DNA of 64,000 nucleotides from NCBI GenBank assembly GCA_963784895.1, contig CAWATM010000016.1:62001-126000 (forward strand). Direction: 5' to 3'. Origin of the DNA: Gaiellasilicea sp963784895 (GTDB taxonomy: Bacteria > Actinomycetota > Thermoleophilia > Gaiellales > Gaiellaceae). Below are positions 8,917 through 17,223 of the stretch, piece after piece (the first letter of the stretch is position 1; every line of letters starts with the position of its first letter). Under the pieces are notes generated by a model. It saw nothing but the letters and a program-made list of their open reading frames with translations, did not search any database and was not told the DNA's origin. Made by a program: the position numbers and the translations under genes.

Positions 8917-9312
8917 GTGGCACGGAAGCGCAATCCGGCGCGGCTCGTCATCGCGCTCTCGGTCGCGGCGGTGCTCGCGGTCTTCCTCCTCTACACCTCG
9001 ATCGCCGGTGGGGGCACCCCGTCCATCGCTCCGAGCGAGCTCGCGGGCAAGACCGGCGTCGTCACGCTCGTCGGCGTCGTCGAGCCCGGCTACCGCGGTG
9101 ACGAGTACGGGAGCGGGCTGCGGTTCACACTCCGCGACCGCGACGGTCAGGCGACGGTGCCGGTCGTCTACAAGGGCTCGAAGTCCGACCAGTTCCGCGC
9201 CGGCCGCGAGGTCTCGGTCAAGGGCGAGCTGCGCAACGGCACGTTCGTCGCGGTGAAGGACTCGCTCGTGACGAAGTGCCCGTCGAAGTACACGGCCAAG
9301 AAAGACACCTAG
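8917..9312 (+). CDS. ccmE: Cytochrome c-type biogenesis protein CcmE, CXXXY variant
   Basis: About 131 residues starting at GTG 8917 (VARKRNPARL). One N-terminal membrane anchor (about residues 8-25) is followed by an extracytoplasmic OB-fold domain, the CcmE architecture. CcmE carries heme from CcmABCD to CcmF during System I cytochrome c maturation. The classical HXXXY heme site is replaced by C-P-S-K-Y near the C-terminus, the CXXXY type described for some bacteria and archaea. An upstream ATG at 8857 is in frame but would add a Pro-rich tail before the anchor. It is followed by ccmF after a 100-bp gap bounded by an inverted repeat. Confidence 0.87.
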   Translation: MARKRNPARLVIALSVAAVLAVFLLYTSIAGGGTPSIAPSELAGKTGVVTLVGVVEPGYRGDEYGSGLRFTLRDRDGQATVPVVYKGSKSDQFRAGREVSVKGELRNGTFVAVKDSLVTKCPSKYTAKKDT

Positions 9313-9412
9313 TGCGCCGCCCGGCGACGTCCTCCGGGCCGTTGGCGTCCGCGGAGACCTCGCGATCCGGCGTCCTCCGTCGGGCGCCCCGACGTCACCG
9401 GGCGGCGCACTA
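9310..9412. repeat. 103-bp element with 15-bp perfect inverted ends between ccmE and ccmF
   Basis: The end at 9310-9324 and the reverse complement of 9398-9412 are identical, beginning TAGTGCGCCGCCCGG. After one mismatch both arms continue with GACGTC, giving about 22 bp of terminal inverted repeat. Each end carries TA, as expected for a TA target duplication of a small non-autonomous element. The left arm contains the ccmE stop and the right arm ends one base before the ccmF ATG. It could equally fold as an RNA hairpin between the two genes. Confidence 0.65.
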
Positions 9413-11413
9413 ATGCCCGAGCTCGGCCGCGCGGCGCTCGTCGCAACGCTCGGGCTCGCGATCTACGCGGTCGCCGCAGGCTCGTACGCCGCCTGGAAGG
9501 GACGCCGCCGGCTCGCGCTCTCGGCGCAGAACGCACTCATGGCGGCGTTCGGGACGAGCGTGGTCGCGTCGCTCGTGCTCGTGGCCGCCCTGGTCCGAAA
9601 CGACTTCTCGTTCGTCTATGTCGCCCAGCACACGAGCCGCGAGCTGCCGACCGGCTACACGATCTCGGCGTTCTGGGGCGGGCAGGAGGGCTCGCTGCTC
9701 CTCTGGCTGCTGATCCTGACGGGCTACTCGACCGCGGCACTGCTCGTGAACAGACGACGGGCGCGCGATCTGATCGCCTGGGTGACGCCCGTGCTCGGCG
9801 GCGTCACGGTCTTCTTCGCGTTCTTGCTCGTCGTGGTCGCGACCCCGTTCGCGACCCAGGTGGCGCCGGCCGACGGGAACGGGCTCAATCCGAGCCTCCA
9901 GAACCCGTACATGATGGCCCACCCGCCGCTGCTCTACCTCGGCTTCGTCGGCCTGACGGTTCCGTTCGCGTTCGCGACGGGCGCGCTGCTCGCCCGGCGG
10001 ACCGACGAGCGCTGGATCGTCGCCACGCGCCGCTGGACGCTCGTCGCGTGGACGGCGCTCGGTGTCGGCCAGCTGCTCGGCGCACACTGGGCCTACGAGG
10101 AGGTCGGCTGGGGCGGCTACTACGCGTGGGACCCGGTCGAGAACGCCGCCCTGATGCCGTGGCTGGCGGCGACGGCGTTTCTGCACTCGGTGATGATCCA
10201 GGAGAAGCGGGGGATGCTCCGCGTCTGGAACCACCTGCTCGTGCTGCTGGCGTTCTCGCTCTCGCTCTTCGGCACGTTCTTGACCCGCTCCGGGATCGTC
10301 AGCTCGATCCACTCGTTCACGCAGAGCTCGATCGGGCCGTGGTTCCTCGTCTTCATCTGCATCGTCGTCTTCGGCTCGCTCGCGCTGATCTTCGCGCGGT
10401 TGCCGCTGCTTCGCGCCAAGACGCGGCTCGAGTCGCTGGTCTCGCGGGAGGCGACGTTCCTCTACAACAACCTGCTGCTCGTGGCGCTGACGCTGACGAT
10501 CCTCTGGGGCGTCGCCTACCCGATCCTGCACGAGGCCGTCGTGGGCGAGTCGCGGATCGTCGGCCCCGGCTACTACAACTTCTTCCTTCGCGTCTTCGGG
10601 CTGCCGCTGCTGCTCTTGATGGGCCTCGGGCCGCTCGTCGCCTGGCGTCGCGCCTCGCTGCGCAGCCTCGGAACGACGTTCGCCTGGCCCGCGGGCTTCG
10701 CGCTCGTCGTCGGGCTCGTCCTGCTCACACTCGGCGCCGGCTCGTCGATCCCGGGATTGATCGCGTACACCTTCTCGGCCTTCGTGCTCGGCTCGATCGC
10801 GCTCGAGTTCAGCCGCGGCACCCGCGCGCGGCGGGCGCTCTCCGGCGGCTCCTGGCCCGGTGCCTTCTCGTCCCTGATCGGCCGCAACCGGCGCCGGTAC
10901 GGCGGCTACGTGGTCCACGCCGCAATCGTCCTGCTCGCGATCGGCGTCGCCGGCTCGAGCGCGTACGACAGCGTCAACGAGAGCCGCGTGCCGTTGCAGC
11001 GCGGCGAGATGCTCAGCGTCGCCGACTACCGGCTCACGTACCGCGGCCTGGAAGAGCGCGAGGCGGCGAACGCGACCGAGGTGCGAGCCGTGTTCGACGT
11101 CGAGAGAGGCGGCGAGGCGCTCGGCACCGTCGCGGCCGGCAAGAACGCCTACACCGCCGAGCGCCAGGTCTCGAACGAGGTGGGGATCCGCAGCGACCTG
11201 CTCACCGGGGAAGACCTGTTCGTGACCGTGGGCCAGATCTATCCCGACGGAACCGTCCACGTGCGCGCGTTCGTGAAGCCCCTGGTGAACCTGATTTGGC
11301 TCGCCGGCCTTGTCTTCGTGCTCGGCGCGCTGATCACGCTCTGGCCGGACGCCCGCGAGCAGCGTCGCCTCGCCCTGCGCTACCAGGGCGCCGAGGCACC
11401 GGCGAGGACGTGA
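9413..11413 (+). CDS. ccmF: Heme lyase CcmF (System I cytochrome c maturation)
   Basis: A 666-residue polytopic membrane protein of normal CcmF length with more than a dozen hydrophobic segments. The tryptophan-rich heme-handling WWD motif is near residue 231 as WGGYYAWDPVEN, one aromatic differing from the usual WGGYWAWDP. Other CcmF/CcsA landmarks are FWGGQEGSLL near residue 85, AHPPLLYLG near 165, FLTRSGIVSSIHSF near 285, and a large extracytoplasmic loop near 520-610 before the last helix. It ligates heme from CcmE to apocytochrome CXXCH. It is followed by a ccmI-like gene with a 4-bp overlap. Confidence 0.95.
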   Translation: MPELGRAALVATLGLAIYAVAAGSYAAWKGRRRLALSAQNALMAAFGTSVVASLVLVAALVRNDFSFVYVAQHTSRELPTGYTISAFWGGQEGSLLLWLLILTGYSTAALLVNRRRARDLIAWVTPVLGGVTVFFAFLLVVVATPFATQVAPADGNGLNPSLQNPYMMAHPPLLYLGFVGLTVPFAFATGALLARRTDERWIVATRRWTLVAWTALGVGQLLGAHWAYEEVGWGGYYAWDPVENAALMPWLAATAFLHSVMIQEKRGMLRVWNHLLVLLAFSLSLFGTFLTRSGIVSSIHSFTQSSIGPWFLVFICIVVFGSLALIFARLPLLRAKTRLESLVSREATFLYNNLLLVALTLTILWGVAYPILHEAVVGESRIVGPGYYNFFLRVFGLPLLLLMGLGPLVAWRRASLRSLGTTFAWPAGFALVVGLVLLTLGAGSSIPGLIAYTFSAFVLGSIALEFSRGTRARRALSGGSWPGAFSSLIGRNRRRYGGYVVHAAIVLLAIGVAGSSAYDSVNESRVPLQRGEMLSVADYRLTYRGLEEREAANATEVRAVFDVERGGEALGTVAAGKNAYTAERQVSNEVGIRSDLLTGEDLFVTVGQIYPDGTVHVRAFVKPLVNLIWLAGLVFVLGALITLWPDAREQRRLALRYQGAEAPART

Positions 11414-11739
11414 GCGCCGCGCTCGTCCTCGGTGCGCTGCTCACGATGGCGTGCGTCGTCCTCGTCGCGCTCCCCTACCTGCGCGAGCCGCAGGCCGACC
11501 GGGACGTGCTCGACGAGCCGAGCGAGCTCGACCGGCGCCGGCTGGAGCTCGCCGAGGCTCGCGACCGCGCCCTGGCAGCGCTGAAAGAGCTCGAGCTCGA
11601 CCATCGCACCGGCAAAGTCTCGGACGACGACTACCGGTCTCTCGTCGGGCCGCTGCGGCGCGAGGCCGCCGAGGCGTTGCGGGCGCTCGAGCCGAGGGCC
11701 GACGCTCGCCCGCGTGTGAAGGTGGAGCGCCCCGGGTAG
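11410..11739 (+). CDS. Short CcmI-like cytochrome c biogenesis protein
   Basis: 109 residues from a GTG overlapping the ccmF stop (GTGA). One hydrophobic N-terminal segment (about residues 3-22) precedes a helical region with the pattern ARDRALAALKELELDHRTGKVSDDDY. That is the typical CcmI N-terminal signature, in which a coiled coil contacts CcmF/CcmH. The TPR domain of full CcmI is absent. The context directly after ccmF supports a role in cytochrome c maturation. Confidence 0.78.
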   Translation: MSAALVLGALLTMACVVLVALPYLREPQADRDVLDEPSELDRRRLELAEARDRALAALKELELDHRTGKVSDDDYRSLVGPLRREAAEALRALEPRADARPRVKVERPG

Positions 11740-11748
11740 AGGGGGCTC

Positions 11749-11922
11749 GTGGAGCCGATTGAGGTGCCCGAGCCGTATCCGCCGCCCGGTGAGGCAGACC
11801 CGCCGGAGCCGGCGATCGTCCCGGAGCCGGAGCCGGCGATCATCCCGGAGCCGTATCCGCCGCCGGACGAGGGCGATCCGCCCGCACCCGCGGTCGTGCC
11901 CGAACTACCCTCTGAGCAGTAG
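11749..11922 (+). CDS. Small Pro/Glu-rich repetitive protein
   Basis: A 57-residue frame from GTG 11749 to TAG 11920-11922, 9 bp after the ccmI-like gene. It is almost entirely built from two imperfect copies of EPYPPP followed by DPPEPAIVPEPE-type segments. It is acidic, predicted disordered, and has no membrane segment. The codon choice matches the neighbours. The internal repetition leaves open a non-coding explanation. Confidence 0.45.
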   Translation: MEPIEVPEPYPPPGEADPPEPAIVPEPEPAIIPEPYPPPDEGDPPAPAVVPELPSEQ

Positions 11923-12001
11923 CTTTTCGCAGGATCGGGCTACACTGGCGCGGGCCGTTTCGTAAAGGGACGGCCGACCCCCCGACGAAACTACTCCTCG
12001 G

Positions 12002-13198
12002 ATGCGTCTACGCCTCAGCATCGGCCTGCTTCTGGCCGGCCTCCTGCTCATCGTCTCCCCGGTTGCATCCGGTCAGGAGAGCGCCTCCGAGAAGAAGGAG
12101 ATCGTCGACGGACGGATCAACGCGCTCGAGCGGAAGATCGAGGCGGCGCGCGAGCGGGAGGGCGTGCTCAGCGCCGAGATCGAGGTCGTGACCGACAAGA
12201 TCGACGCACTGCAGACAGACGTCGACGCTGCCTCTTCACGGCTCGGCCAGCTGGAGACCGTCCTCGCGCTGCACCAGCGCAAGCTCGACCGCCTGAACCA
12301 GCTCTACACGCTCCAGACGCGCAAGCTCGTCTTCCTCCAGCGACAGCACAAGGAAGCGGTGGCGCGTCTGAGCAGGCGGCTGGTCGAGATCTACACCTCC
12401 GAGCGCACCTCGTCCCTGTCGGTCGTGCTCGAGTCGGGCAGCTTCTCGGACATGCTCGACCAGCTCGAGTTCCTGAACACGATCGGCCGCCAGGATCGCA
12501 AGATCGCCGGCGAGGTCGAGACGGCCAAGCTGCAGATGCAGGAGACACGGAACTCGACCCGGAAAACGCGGCGCCAGGTCGCGGAGACGACCCAGACGGT
12601 CGCGATGCGCACCGCCGAGCAGCGCGCCGTCCGCGACCGGCTCGCCTGGAGCCAGCGCGAGCTGGCGACCGCGCGGCGCGACAAGCGCGCGACGCTCGCC
12701 TCGGTCCAAGAGGACAAGGAAGAGGCGATCGGGCACATGCGCGATCTGCAGGCCGAGAGCGCCGCTCTCGCCGCCAGGATCCGCTCCGCCCAGAGCTCGT
12801 CGATCGTGCCGGCGCCGACGGGCGCGGCGTCCGCCGCGGGATATGTCTGGCCGGTTCACGGCGTGCTCACGAGCAACTACGGCTGGCGCTGGGGCCGGAT
12901 GCACGAGGGAATCGACATCGCCGTCTCGAACGGGACGCCGGTCGTGGCGGCTGCGGCCGGGACTGTGATCGTCGCGGGCTGGATGGGCGGCTATGGCAAC
13001 CTCGTCGTCGTCGACCACGGCGGCGGCGTCTCGACCGCATACGGGCACAACACGAGCGTCGCGGTCGGCGTCGGCCAGCAGGTCGCGCAGGGCCAGCTGA
13101 TCGCCTACTCGGGGAACACCGGCCATTCGACCGGGCCGCACGTGCATTTCGAGGTGCGCATCAACGGCGCCGCCGTCGACCCGCTCGGCTACCTCTGA
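12002..13198 (+). CDS. Secreted M23 (LytM) peptidase with N-terminal coiled coil, EnvC-like
   Basis: 398 residues. A signal peptide (MRLRLSIGLLLAGLLL, cleavage near residue 24) is followed by a long coiled coil (about 27-255), a linker, and a C-terminal LytM domain (about 275-398). The zinc ligands are present: His301 and Asp305 in HEGIDI and the H380-V-H382 motif, so it is probably an active peptidoglycan endopeptidase or amidase activator. Similar EnvC/RipA-partner-type proteins act in cell division. The 80-bp leader contains a -10-like TACACT at about 11942 and a small hairpin (GGCCGT/ACGGCC). It converges with hpt. Confidence 0.92.
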   Translation: MRLRLSIGLLLAGLLLIVSPVASGQESASEKKEIVDGRINALERKIEAAREREGVLSAEIEVVTDKIDALQTDVDAASSRLGQLETVLALHQRKLDRLNQLYTLQTRKLVFLQRQHKEAVARLSRRLVEIYTSERTSSLSVVLESGSFSDMLDQLEFLNTIGRQDRKIAGEVETAKLQMQETRNSTRKTRRQVAETTQTVAMRTAEQRAVRDRLAWSQRELATARRDKRATLASVQEDKEEAIGHMRDLQAESAALAARIRSAQSSSIVPAPTGAASAAGYVWPVHGVLTSNYGWRWGRMHEGIDIAVSNGTPVVAAAAGTVIVAGWMGGYGNLVVVDHGGGVSTAYGHNTSVAVGVGQQVAQGQLIAYSGNTGHSTGPHVHFEVRINGAAVDPLGYL

Positions 13199-13205
13199 GC
13201 GCGCG

Positions 13206-13742
13206 TCAGGCCGCTTCGCGGCGCGGCGGGCGGTAGCTGTCGCCGGTCAGGTGAGCGGGCAGCTCCTCGACGGCGACGACGTGCAGGTCGGGCAACGAGC
13301 GCCAGCGCTCGTCGAGTCCGAGGCCGTAGCCGGCGAAGAGCTCGTCGGGAACGGTGAAGCCGACGTAGTCGAGTGGGACGTCGTCCACGAGCCGGCGGTA
13401 AGGCCGGTCGAGCAGGGTCACCGCGGAGAGGCTGGCGGGGTCGCGGAGCGCGAGCGTCCGCGAGAGGAAGTTCAGCGTCAGACCGGTGTCGACGACGTCC
13501 TCGACCACGATCACATGCCGGCCGACGACCGCCGTATCGAGATCCTTGAGCAGCTTGACGGCGCCGGAGCGTCCGCTCGCGTAGGCGGCCAGCTCGAGAA
13601 AGTCGATTGCGTGCGGAACGGGCAGCGCCCGCGAGAGATCGGTGAGGAAGACGGCGCTCGACTTCAGCGGCGCCACCAGCAGCGGCTCGCGGCCGGCGTA
13701 CGCCTCGGCCAGCTCCGCCCCGAGCTCGCCCACGCGCCGCAT
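13206..13742 (-). CDS. hpt: Hypoxanthine phosphoribosyltransferase
   Basis: This purine-salvage enzyme converts hypoxanthine or guanine plus PRPP to IMP or GMP. The PRPP-binding motif VVEDVVDTGLTL, the KLLKDLD segment, and the C-terminal GFTVPDELFAGYG and DERWRSLPDLHVV match the family. With ATG 13742 (MRRVGELG) it has 178 residues, but the usual first strand (VYLSRFEI) lies upstream of that ATG in the same open frame. No ATG, GTG or TTG is available between it and the 3' end of the upstream nuclease-like gene. The true start is therefore uncertain and may be a rare codon, possibly coupled to the upstream gene. Confidence 0.85.
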   Translation of the reverse strand: MRRVGELGAELAEAYAGREPLLVAPLKSSAVFLTDLSRALPVPHAIDFLELAAYASGRSGAVKLLKDLDTAVVGRHVIVVEDVVDTGLTLNFLSRTLALRDPASLSAVTLLDRPYRRLVDDVPLDYVGFTVPDELFAGYGLGLDERWRSLPDLHVVAVEELPAHLTGDSYRPPRREAA

Positions 13743-13825
13743 GATCTCGAAGCGCGAGAGATAGACCTCGCCGATGGGGTGGCCTGCGGCCGCCAGACGG
13801 CGGGCGAGGATCGGATCCTGCCCGG

Positions 13826-14194
13826 CTACGATGCGAGCCTCAACCGCAGTCGCTGCGCCAGGCGCTCGATGTCGCGCCGGTAGAAGAGCTTGACCTTGAC
13901 CTCGGGGTACAGCCGTCGAAGCTCCCGCAGCTTCCGGTTCTTGCGGGTCACGAGCGCCTGCCGCATCACCGTCACCTCGACGTAGAGATTCTGCTCCGGA
14001 AGGTAGAAGTCGGGCGTGAACGCGCAGGTGACGCGCCCGTCGGCGTCGCGTTCGAGCACGAACGTCGTCGGCTCGTACTCCCACGGAACGCCGTAGTAGT
14101 CGAGCATCTTCGCGCACTCCAGTTCGACCTCGTTGACGAATCTGGGCGGGTCCGAACCGGCGAAGGCGCGAAACGCGGGCTGCTGCGCTGGCAC
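13826..14194 (-). CDS. Restriction-endonuclease-like fold protein of unknown role
   Basis: 122 residues from GTG 14194 (VPAQQPAFRAFAG). The core has the layout of a PD-(D/E)XK nuclease: E (NEVELECAKML), a strand leading to FTPDFYL, then YVEVTVM and a Lys-rich segment. In this reading D of TPDFYL and E-V-E/E-V-T would form the metal site. The protein resembles small DUF559/TnsA-like single-domain nucleases. No partner gene that would define its target is seen; its 3' end abuts the hpt coding region. A nuclease activity is inferred, not shown. Confidence 0.65.
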   Translation of the reverse strand: MPAQQPAFRAFAGSDPPRFVNEVELECAKMLDYYGVPWEYEPTTFVLERDADGRVTCAFTPDFYLPEQNLYVEVTVMRQALVTRKNRKLRELRRLYPEVKVKLFYRRDIERLAQRLRLRLAS

Positions 14195-14239
14195 GAACCT
14201 CAAGGTAGCTGGCCCCCCGGACGGCCTATGCTTCGGCGC

Positions 14240-15052
14240 ATGTCCGACGCCGCCGACGGGACGACCGTCACGATTGCGCACCTGTCCGACCTCCACTGCG
14301 GCGGCCAGTACTTCGTTCCCGGCCTGCTCGAGCGGGCGATCGCCGAAATCAACGACCTGAAGCCGGACATCGTCGTCTGCTCCGGCGACCTGACCACCTT
14401 CGGGTTCAAGCATGAGTACGAGGAGGCTCGCCGCTACCTGGACAAGGTCGACTGCGAGGCGATGGTCGTGATCCCCGGCAACCACGACTCGCGCAACGTC
14501 GGGTACGTCCACTTCGAGGAGCTGTTCGGCGACCGCAACTCGGTGCTGCGGGTCGGGACGGCGACCGTCGTCGCCGTCGACTCGACCGAGCCCGACCTCG
14601 ATCACGGCCAGATCGGGCGCGGCCGCTACCGCTGGATCGAGGAGCAGTTCGCGCAGGGCGAGAGCCGCTTGCGGGTCTTCGTCTGCCACCATCACCTGCT
14701 GCCCGTCCCCGGCACGGGGCGCGAGCGGAACGTGATCTACGACGCCGGCGACACCATCGAATGCCTCCAGCGCGCCGGCGTCCACCTCGTCCTCTCCGGC
14801 CACAAGCACGTCCCGTATGCGTGGAAGCTCGAGAACCTCTTCGTCGTCAACACGGGCACGGTCTCGTCGCTGCGGCTGCGCGGGAACACGAGGCCCTGTT
14901 ACAACGTCGTCGAGGTCTCGGGGAGCCACGTCGCGGTCTGGCGCAAGCACCCGTTCCACGGCCAGGAGCGGATCATCCAGTTTTCGCTCGAGACGTTCGA
15001 GTACGAGAAGTACACGGGCCGGATCGAGGACGAAGTCACGAGCCGCTCGTGA
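14240..15052 (+). CDS. Calcineurin-like metallophosphoesterase, first gene of the cDPG operon
   Basis: 270 residues from ATG 14240 (MSDAADGTT). The five metallophosphoesterase motifs are present in order: SDLHCGG, CSGDLT, IPGNHDS, CHHHLLP and SGHKHVP. This predicts a dinuclear metal centre acting on a phosphomono- or diester, as in CpdA/Icc-type enzymes. It overlaps the start of the cyclic 2,3-diphosphoglycerate synthetase gene by 4 bp. This makes hydrolysis of cDPG or 2,3-bisphosphoglycerate a testable role. That role is inference from context; cyclic nucleotides are the alternative substrates. Confidence 0.88.
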   Translation: MSDAADGTTVTIAHLSDLHCGGQYFVPGLLERAIAEINDLKPDIVVCSGDLTTFGFKHEYEEARRYLDKVDCEAMVVIPGNHDSRNVGYVHFEELFGDRNSVLRVGTATVVAVDSTEPDLDHGQIGRGRYRWIEEQFAQGESRLRVFVCHHHLLPVPGTGRERNVIYDAGDTIECLQRAGVHLVLSGHKHVPYAWKLENLFVVNTGTVSSLRLRGNTRPCYNVVEVSGSHVAVWRKHPFHGQERIIQFSLETFEYEKYTGRIEDEVTSRS

Positions 15053-16299
15053 CGCGTGCGCTGGCTCTGATCGACGGCGAGCACTATGCGCCGGTCGTGC
15101 GCGCGGCGCTCGAGGAGCTGCCGTACGACTTCGTCGCGGCCCACGTCGTCGGCGGCACCGAGAAGCTGCGCGAGGACGCCGACTACGGCGTCGCGGTGGC
15201 GGCCGATCTCGGCGTGGCGCTCGCAGAGCACCGGCCGGAGCTCGTCGTCGACCTCTCCGACGAGCCGGTGCTCGGGCCGCGCGAGCGCTTCCGGCTCGCC
15301 AGCCGCGTGCTCGCCGCCGGGCTCCCGTACGTCGGCGCCGACTTTCGCTTCGACCCCCCGGCCCTCGAGCCGTTTCCGCTGCCCTCGATCGGGATCGTCG
15401 GCACCGGCAAGCGGGTCGGCAAGACGGCGATCACCGCGCACGCGGCCCGTCTCTACGCGCGCGACCGCCGGGTCGTCGTCGTTGCGATGGGACGAGGTGG
15501 TCCCCCCGAGCCGGAGGTCGCGACCGTGTCGCCGGACCTCGAAGCGCTGCTCGAGCTGTCTCGGAGCGGCCGCCACGCGGCCTCCGACTACCTCGAGACG
15601 GCCGCGCTCGTCGGGGTCGAGACGGTCGGCTGCAGGCGCTGCGGCGGCGGGCTCGCCGGCTCGGTCGCCGTCTCGAACGTGCACGAAGGCGCACGGCTCG
15701 CAGTCGAGCTCGCGCCGGAGCTCGTCCTCTTCGACGGCAGCGGCGCCGCGATCCCGCCCGTCGAGACCGGACGGCGGATCCTCGTCGTCAACGGCGCGAC
15801 CGATCCGGAGGTCGCGACCGGCTACCTGAACGAGTACCGGCACCTCGTCTCCGACCTCGTGATCCTGACGATGGCCGAGCACGGCACGGGCTGGGAGGAG
15901 CTGCACCGCCGCGCGCTCGCGCTCGCGCCCACGGTGATCCCGACGACCCTGCGACCGCATCCGGTCGACGACGTCGGCGGCCGGAAGGTGGCGTTCTTCT
16001 CGACCGCGCCGAGGTCGGCGCACGAGCTCTTCGCCGCCCACCTGGCCGAGCGGCACGACGCCGACGTCGTCCACGTGTCCGGGGCGCTCGCCGACCGCAC
16101 GGCGCTGCGCGCCGAACTGGAGCAGGTCGAGGCTGACGTCTTCCTCGTCGAGCTGAAGGCGGCAGCGATCGACGTCGTCGCCGAGGCGGGGCGCGAGCGT
16201 GGGGTGGACGTGGTGCTCGCTGGCAGCGACGTGCTCACCGTGGACGGCCAGGATCTCGACGCCGAGCTGCAGCGCCTTGCCTCCGAGGTGGCGGCATGA
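15049..16299 (+). CDS. cpgS: Cyclic 2,3-diphosphoglycerate synthetase
   Basis: 416 residues from GTG 15049, overlapping the phosphoesterase stop. The family enzyme uses ATP to close the intramolecular phosphoanhydride of 2,3-bisphosphoglycerate, known from hyperthermophilic methanogens where cDPG is a stabilising solute. An N-terminal domain (LALIDGEHY) is followed by a nucleotide-binding loop GIVGTGKRVGKTA near residues 115-128. Next come VSNVHEGARLA and a Cys pair in GCRRCGGGLAG near 194. Its direct overlap with a 2-phosphoglycerate kinase gene, which makes its substrate, strongly supports the call. No biochemical proof for bacterial members is known to me. Confidence 0.87.
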   Translation: MTRALALIDGEHYAPVVRAALEELPYDFVAAHVVGGTEKLREDADYGVAVAADLGVALAEHRPELVVDLSDEPVLGPRERFRLASRVLAAGLPYVGADFRFDPPALEPFPLPSIGIVGTGKRVGKTAITAHAARLYARDRRVVVVAMGRGGPPEPEVATVSPDLEALLELSRSGRHAASDYLETAALVGVETVGCRRCGGGLAGSVAVSNVHEGARLAVELAPELVLFDGSGAAIPPVETGRRILVVNGATDPEVATGYLNEYRHLVSDLVILTMAEHGTGWEELHRRALALAPTVIPTTLRPHPVDDVGGRKVAFFSTAPRSAHELFAAHLAERHDADVVHVSGALADRTALRAELEQVEADVFLVELKAAAIDVVAEAGRERGVDVVLAGSDVLTVDGQDLDAELQRLASEVAA

Positions 16300-17216
16300 G
16301 CGAGCAGCGCAAGGGCGAGCGGAACTTCCTCGGCAGCGTCGAGTCGCCCTACTCGAAAGGCCTGATGGCGCGGGCGCTGACCGCGATCGGGCTCAGGGAG
16401 GACGAGGCCTACGAGCTCGCGCGCCGCACCGAGGCCGACCTCGCCGAGCAGAGCGAGGTGTCCGTCGATCTCGATCGCCTTCGCGAGCTCGCGAGCGACT
16501 ACCTCGGCGCCGAGCGCGGGCCGCGCGCGATCCGGCAGCTGCGCCGCTTCCGCGATCTGCAGGAGCTCGACCTGCCCGTGATCCTGCTCGTCGGCGGCGG
16601 CACCGGCACCGGCAAGTCGACGGTCGCCACGGAGGTTGCCTACCGGCTCGGGATCACGCGGGTCACGTCGACCGACTTCGTCCGCCAGACGATGCGGGCG
16701 TTCTTCGCGAAGGAGTTCATGCCGTCGATCCACTACTCGAGCTTCGAGGCCGGGCTCGGCCTGTCCAAGGCGGAGGAGGAGGAGTCCGGCGACGCTGCGC
16801 TGCTCGGCTTTCTCGACCAGACCCGGAACGTGCTCACCGGCGTCGAGGCCGCCCTCCAGCGTGCGCTCGACGAGGGCTGGTCGATGGTGCTCGAGGGCGT
16901 CCATCTCGTCCCCGGGATGATCACGACAGAGCTCCGGGGCGCGCTCGTCGTCCAGTGTGTGCTCGCGATCCAGGACGAGGAGATCCACAAGACGCACTTC
17001 TGGATCCGCGACGCCGCCTCCGAAGGCATCCGGCCGGTCGACCGCTATATCGCCGGGATGCCGGAGATCCGGATGATCCAGGAGTACGTGCTCGAGCGCG
17101 CCTACCGCAACGACGTGCCGGTGATCGAGAACGAACGGCAGGCCGATGCGATCGGCGCCGTGATGAACCTCGTCCTCGAGCAGGCCGAGCGCGTGGCCCG
17201 GGGAGTTCGGCGATGA
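16296..17216 (+). CDS. 2-phosphoglycerate kinase
   Basis: 306 residues. An N-terminal ATP-cone-like segment (YSKGLMARALTAIGL, about residues 19-33) precedes a P-loop kinase domain with VGGGTGTGKST near residues 99-109. It also has the STDFVRQTMR and LEGVHLVPG segments typical of archaeal 2-phosphoglycerate kinases. The reaction is ATP + 2-phosphoglycerate to 2,3-bisphosphoglycerate, the substrate of the adjacent synthetase. ATG overlaps the cpgS stop by 4 bp and the next gene follows after 7 bp, so all are probably one transcript. Confidence 0.88.
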   Translation: MSEQRKGERNFLGSVESPYSKGLMARALTAIGLREDEAYELARRTEADLAEQSEVSVDLDRLRELASDYLGAERGPRAIRQLRRFRDLQELDLPVILLVGGGTGTGKSTVATEVAYRLGITRVTSTDFVRQTMRAFFAKEFMPSIHYSSFEAGLGLSKAEEEESGDAALLGFLDQTRNVLTGVEAALQRALDEGWSMVLEGVHLVPGMITTELRGALVVQCVLAIQDEEIHKTHFWIRDAASEGIRPVDRYIAGMPEIRMIQEYVLERAYRNDVPVIENERQADAIGAVMNLVLEQAERVARGVRR

Positions 17217-17223
17217 TCGAAGC

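Noticed and set aside
9410..11260. 616-aa minus-strand frame opposite ccmF
   Set aside because: Arg/Glu/Asp-rich with no domain pattern; the plus strand encodes a clear CcmF.
11930..12001. Possible c-di-AMP (ydaO) riboswitch before the M23 peptidase
   Set aside because: Such riboswitches precede cell-wall hydrolases in actinobacteria, but the leader is too short and lacks the conserved core segments.
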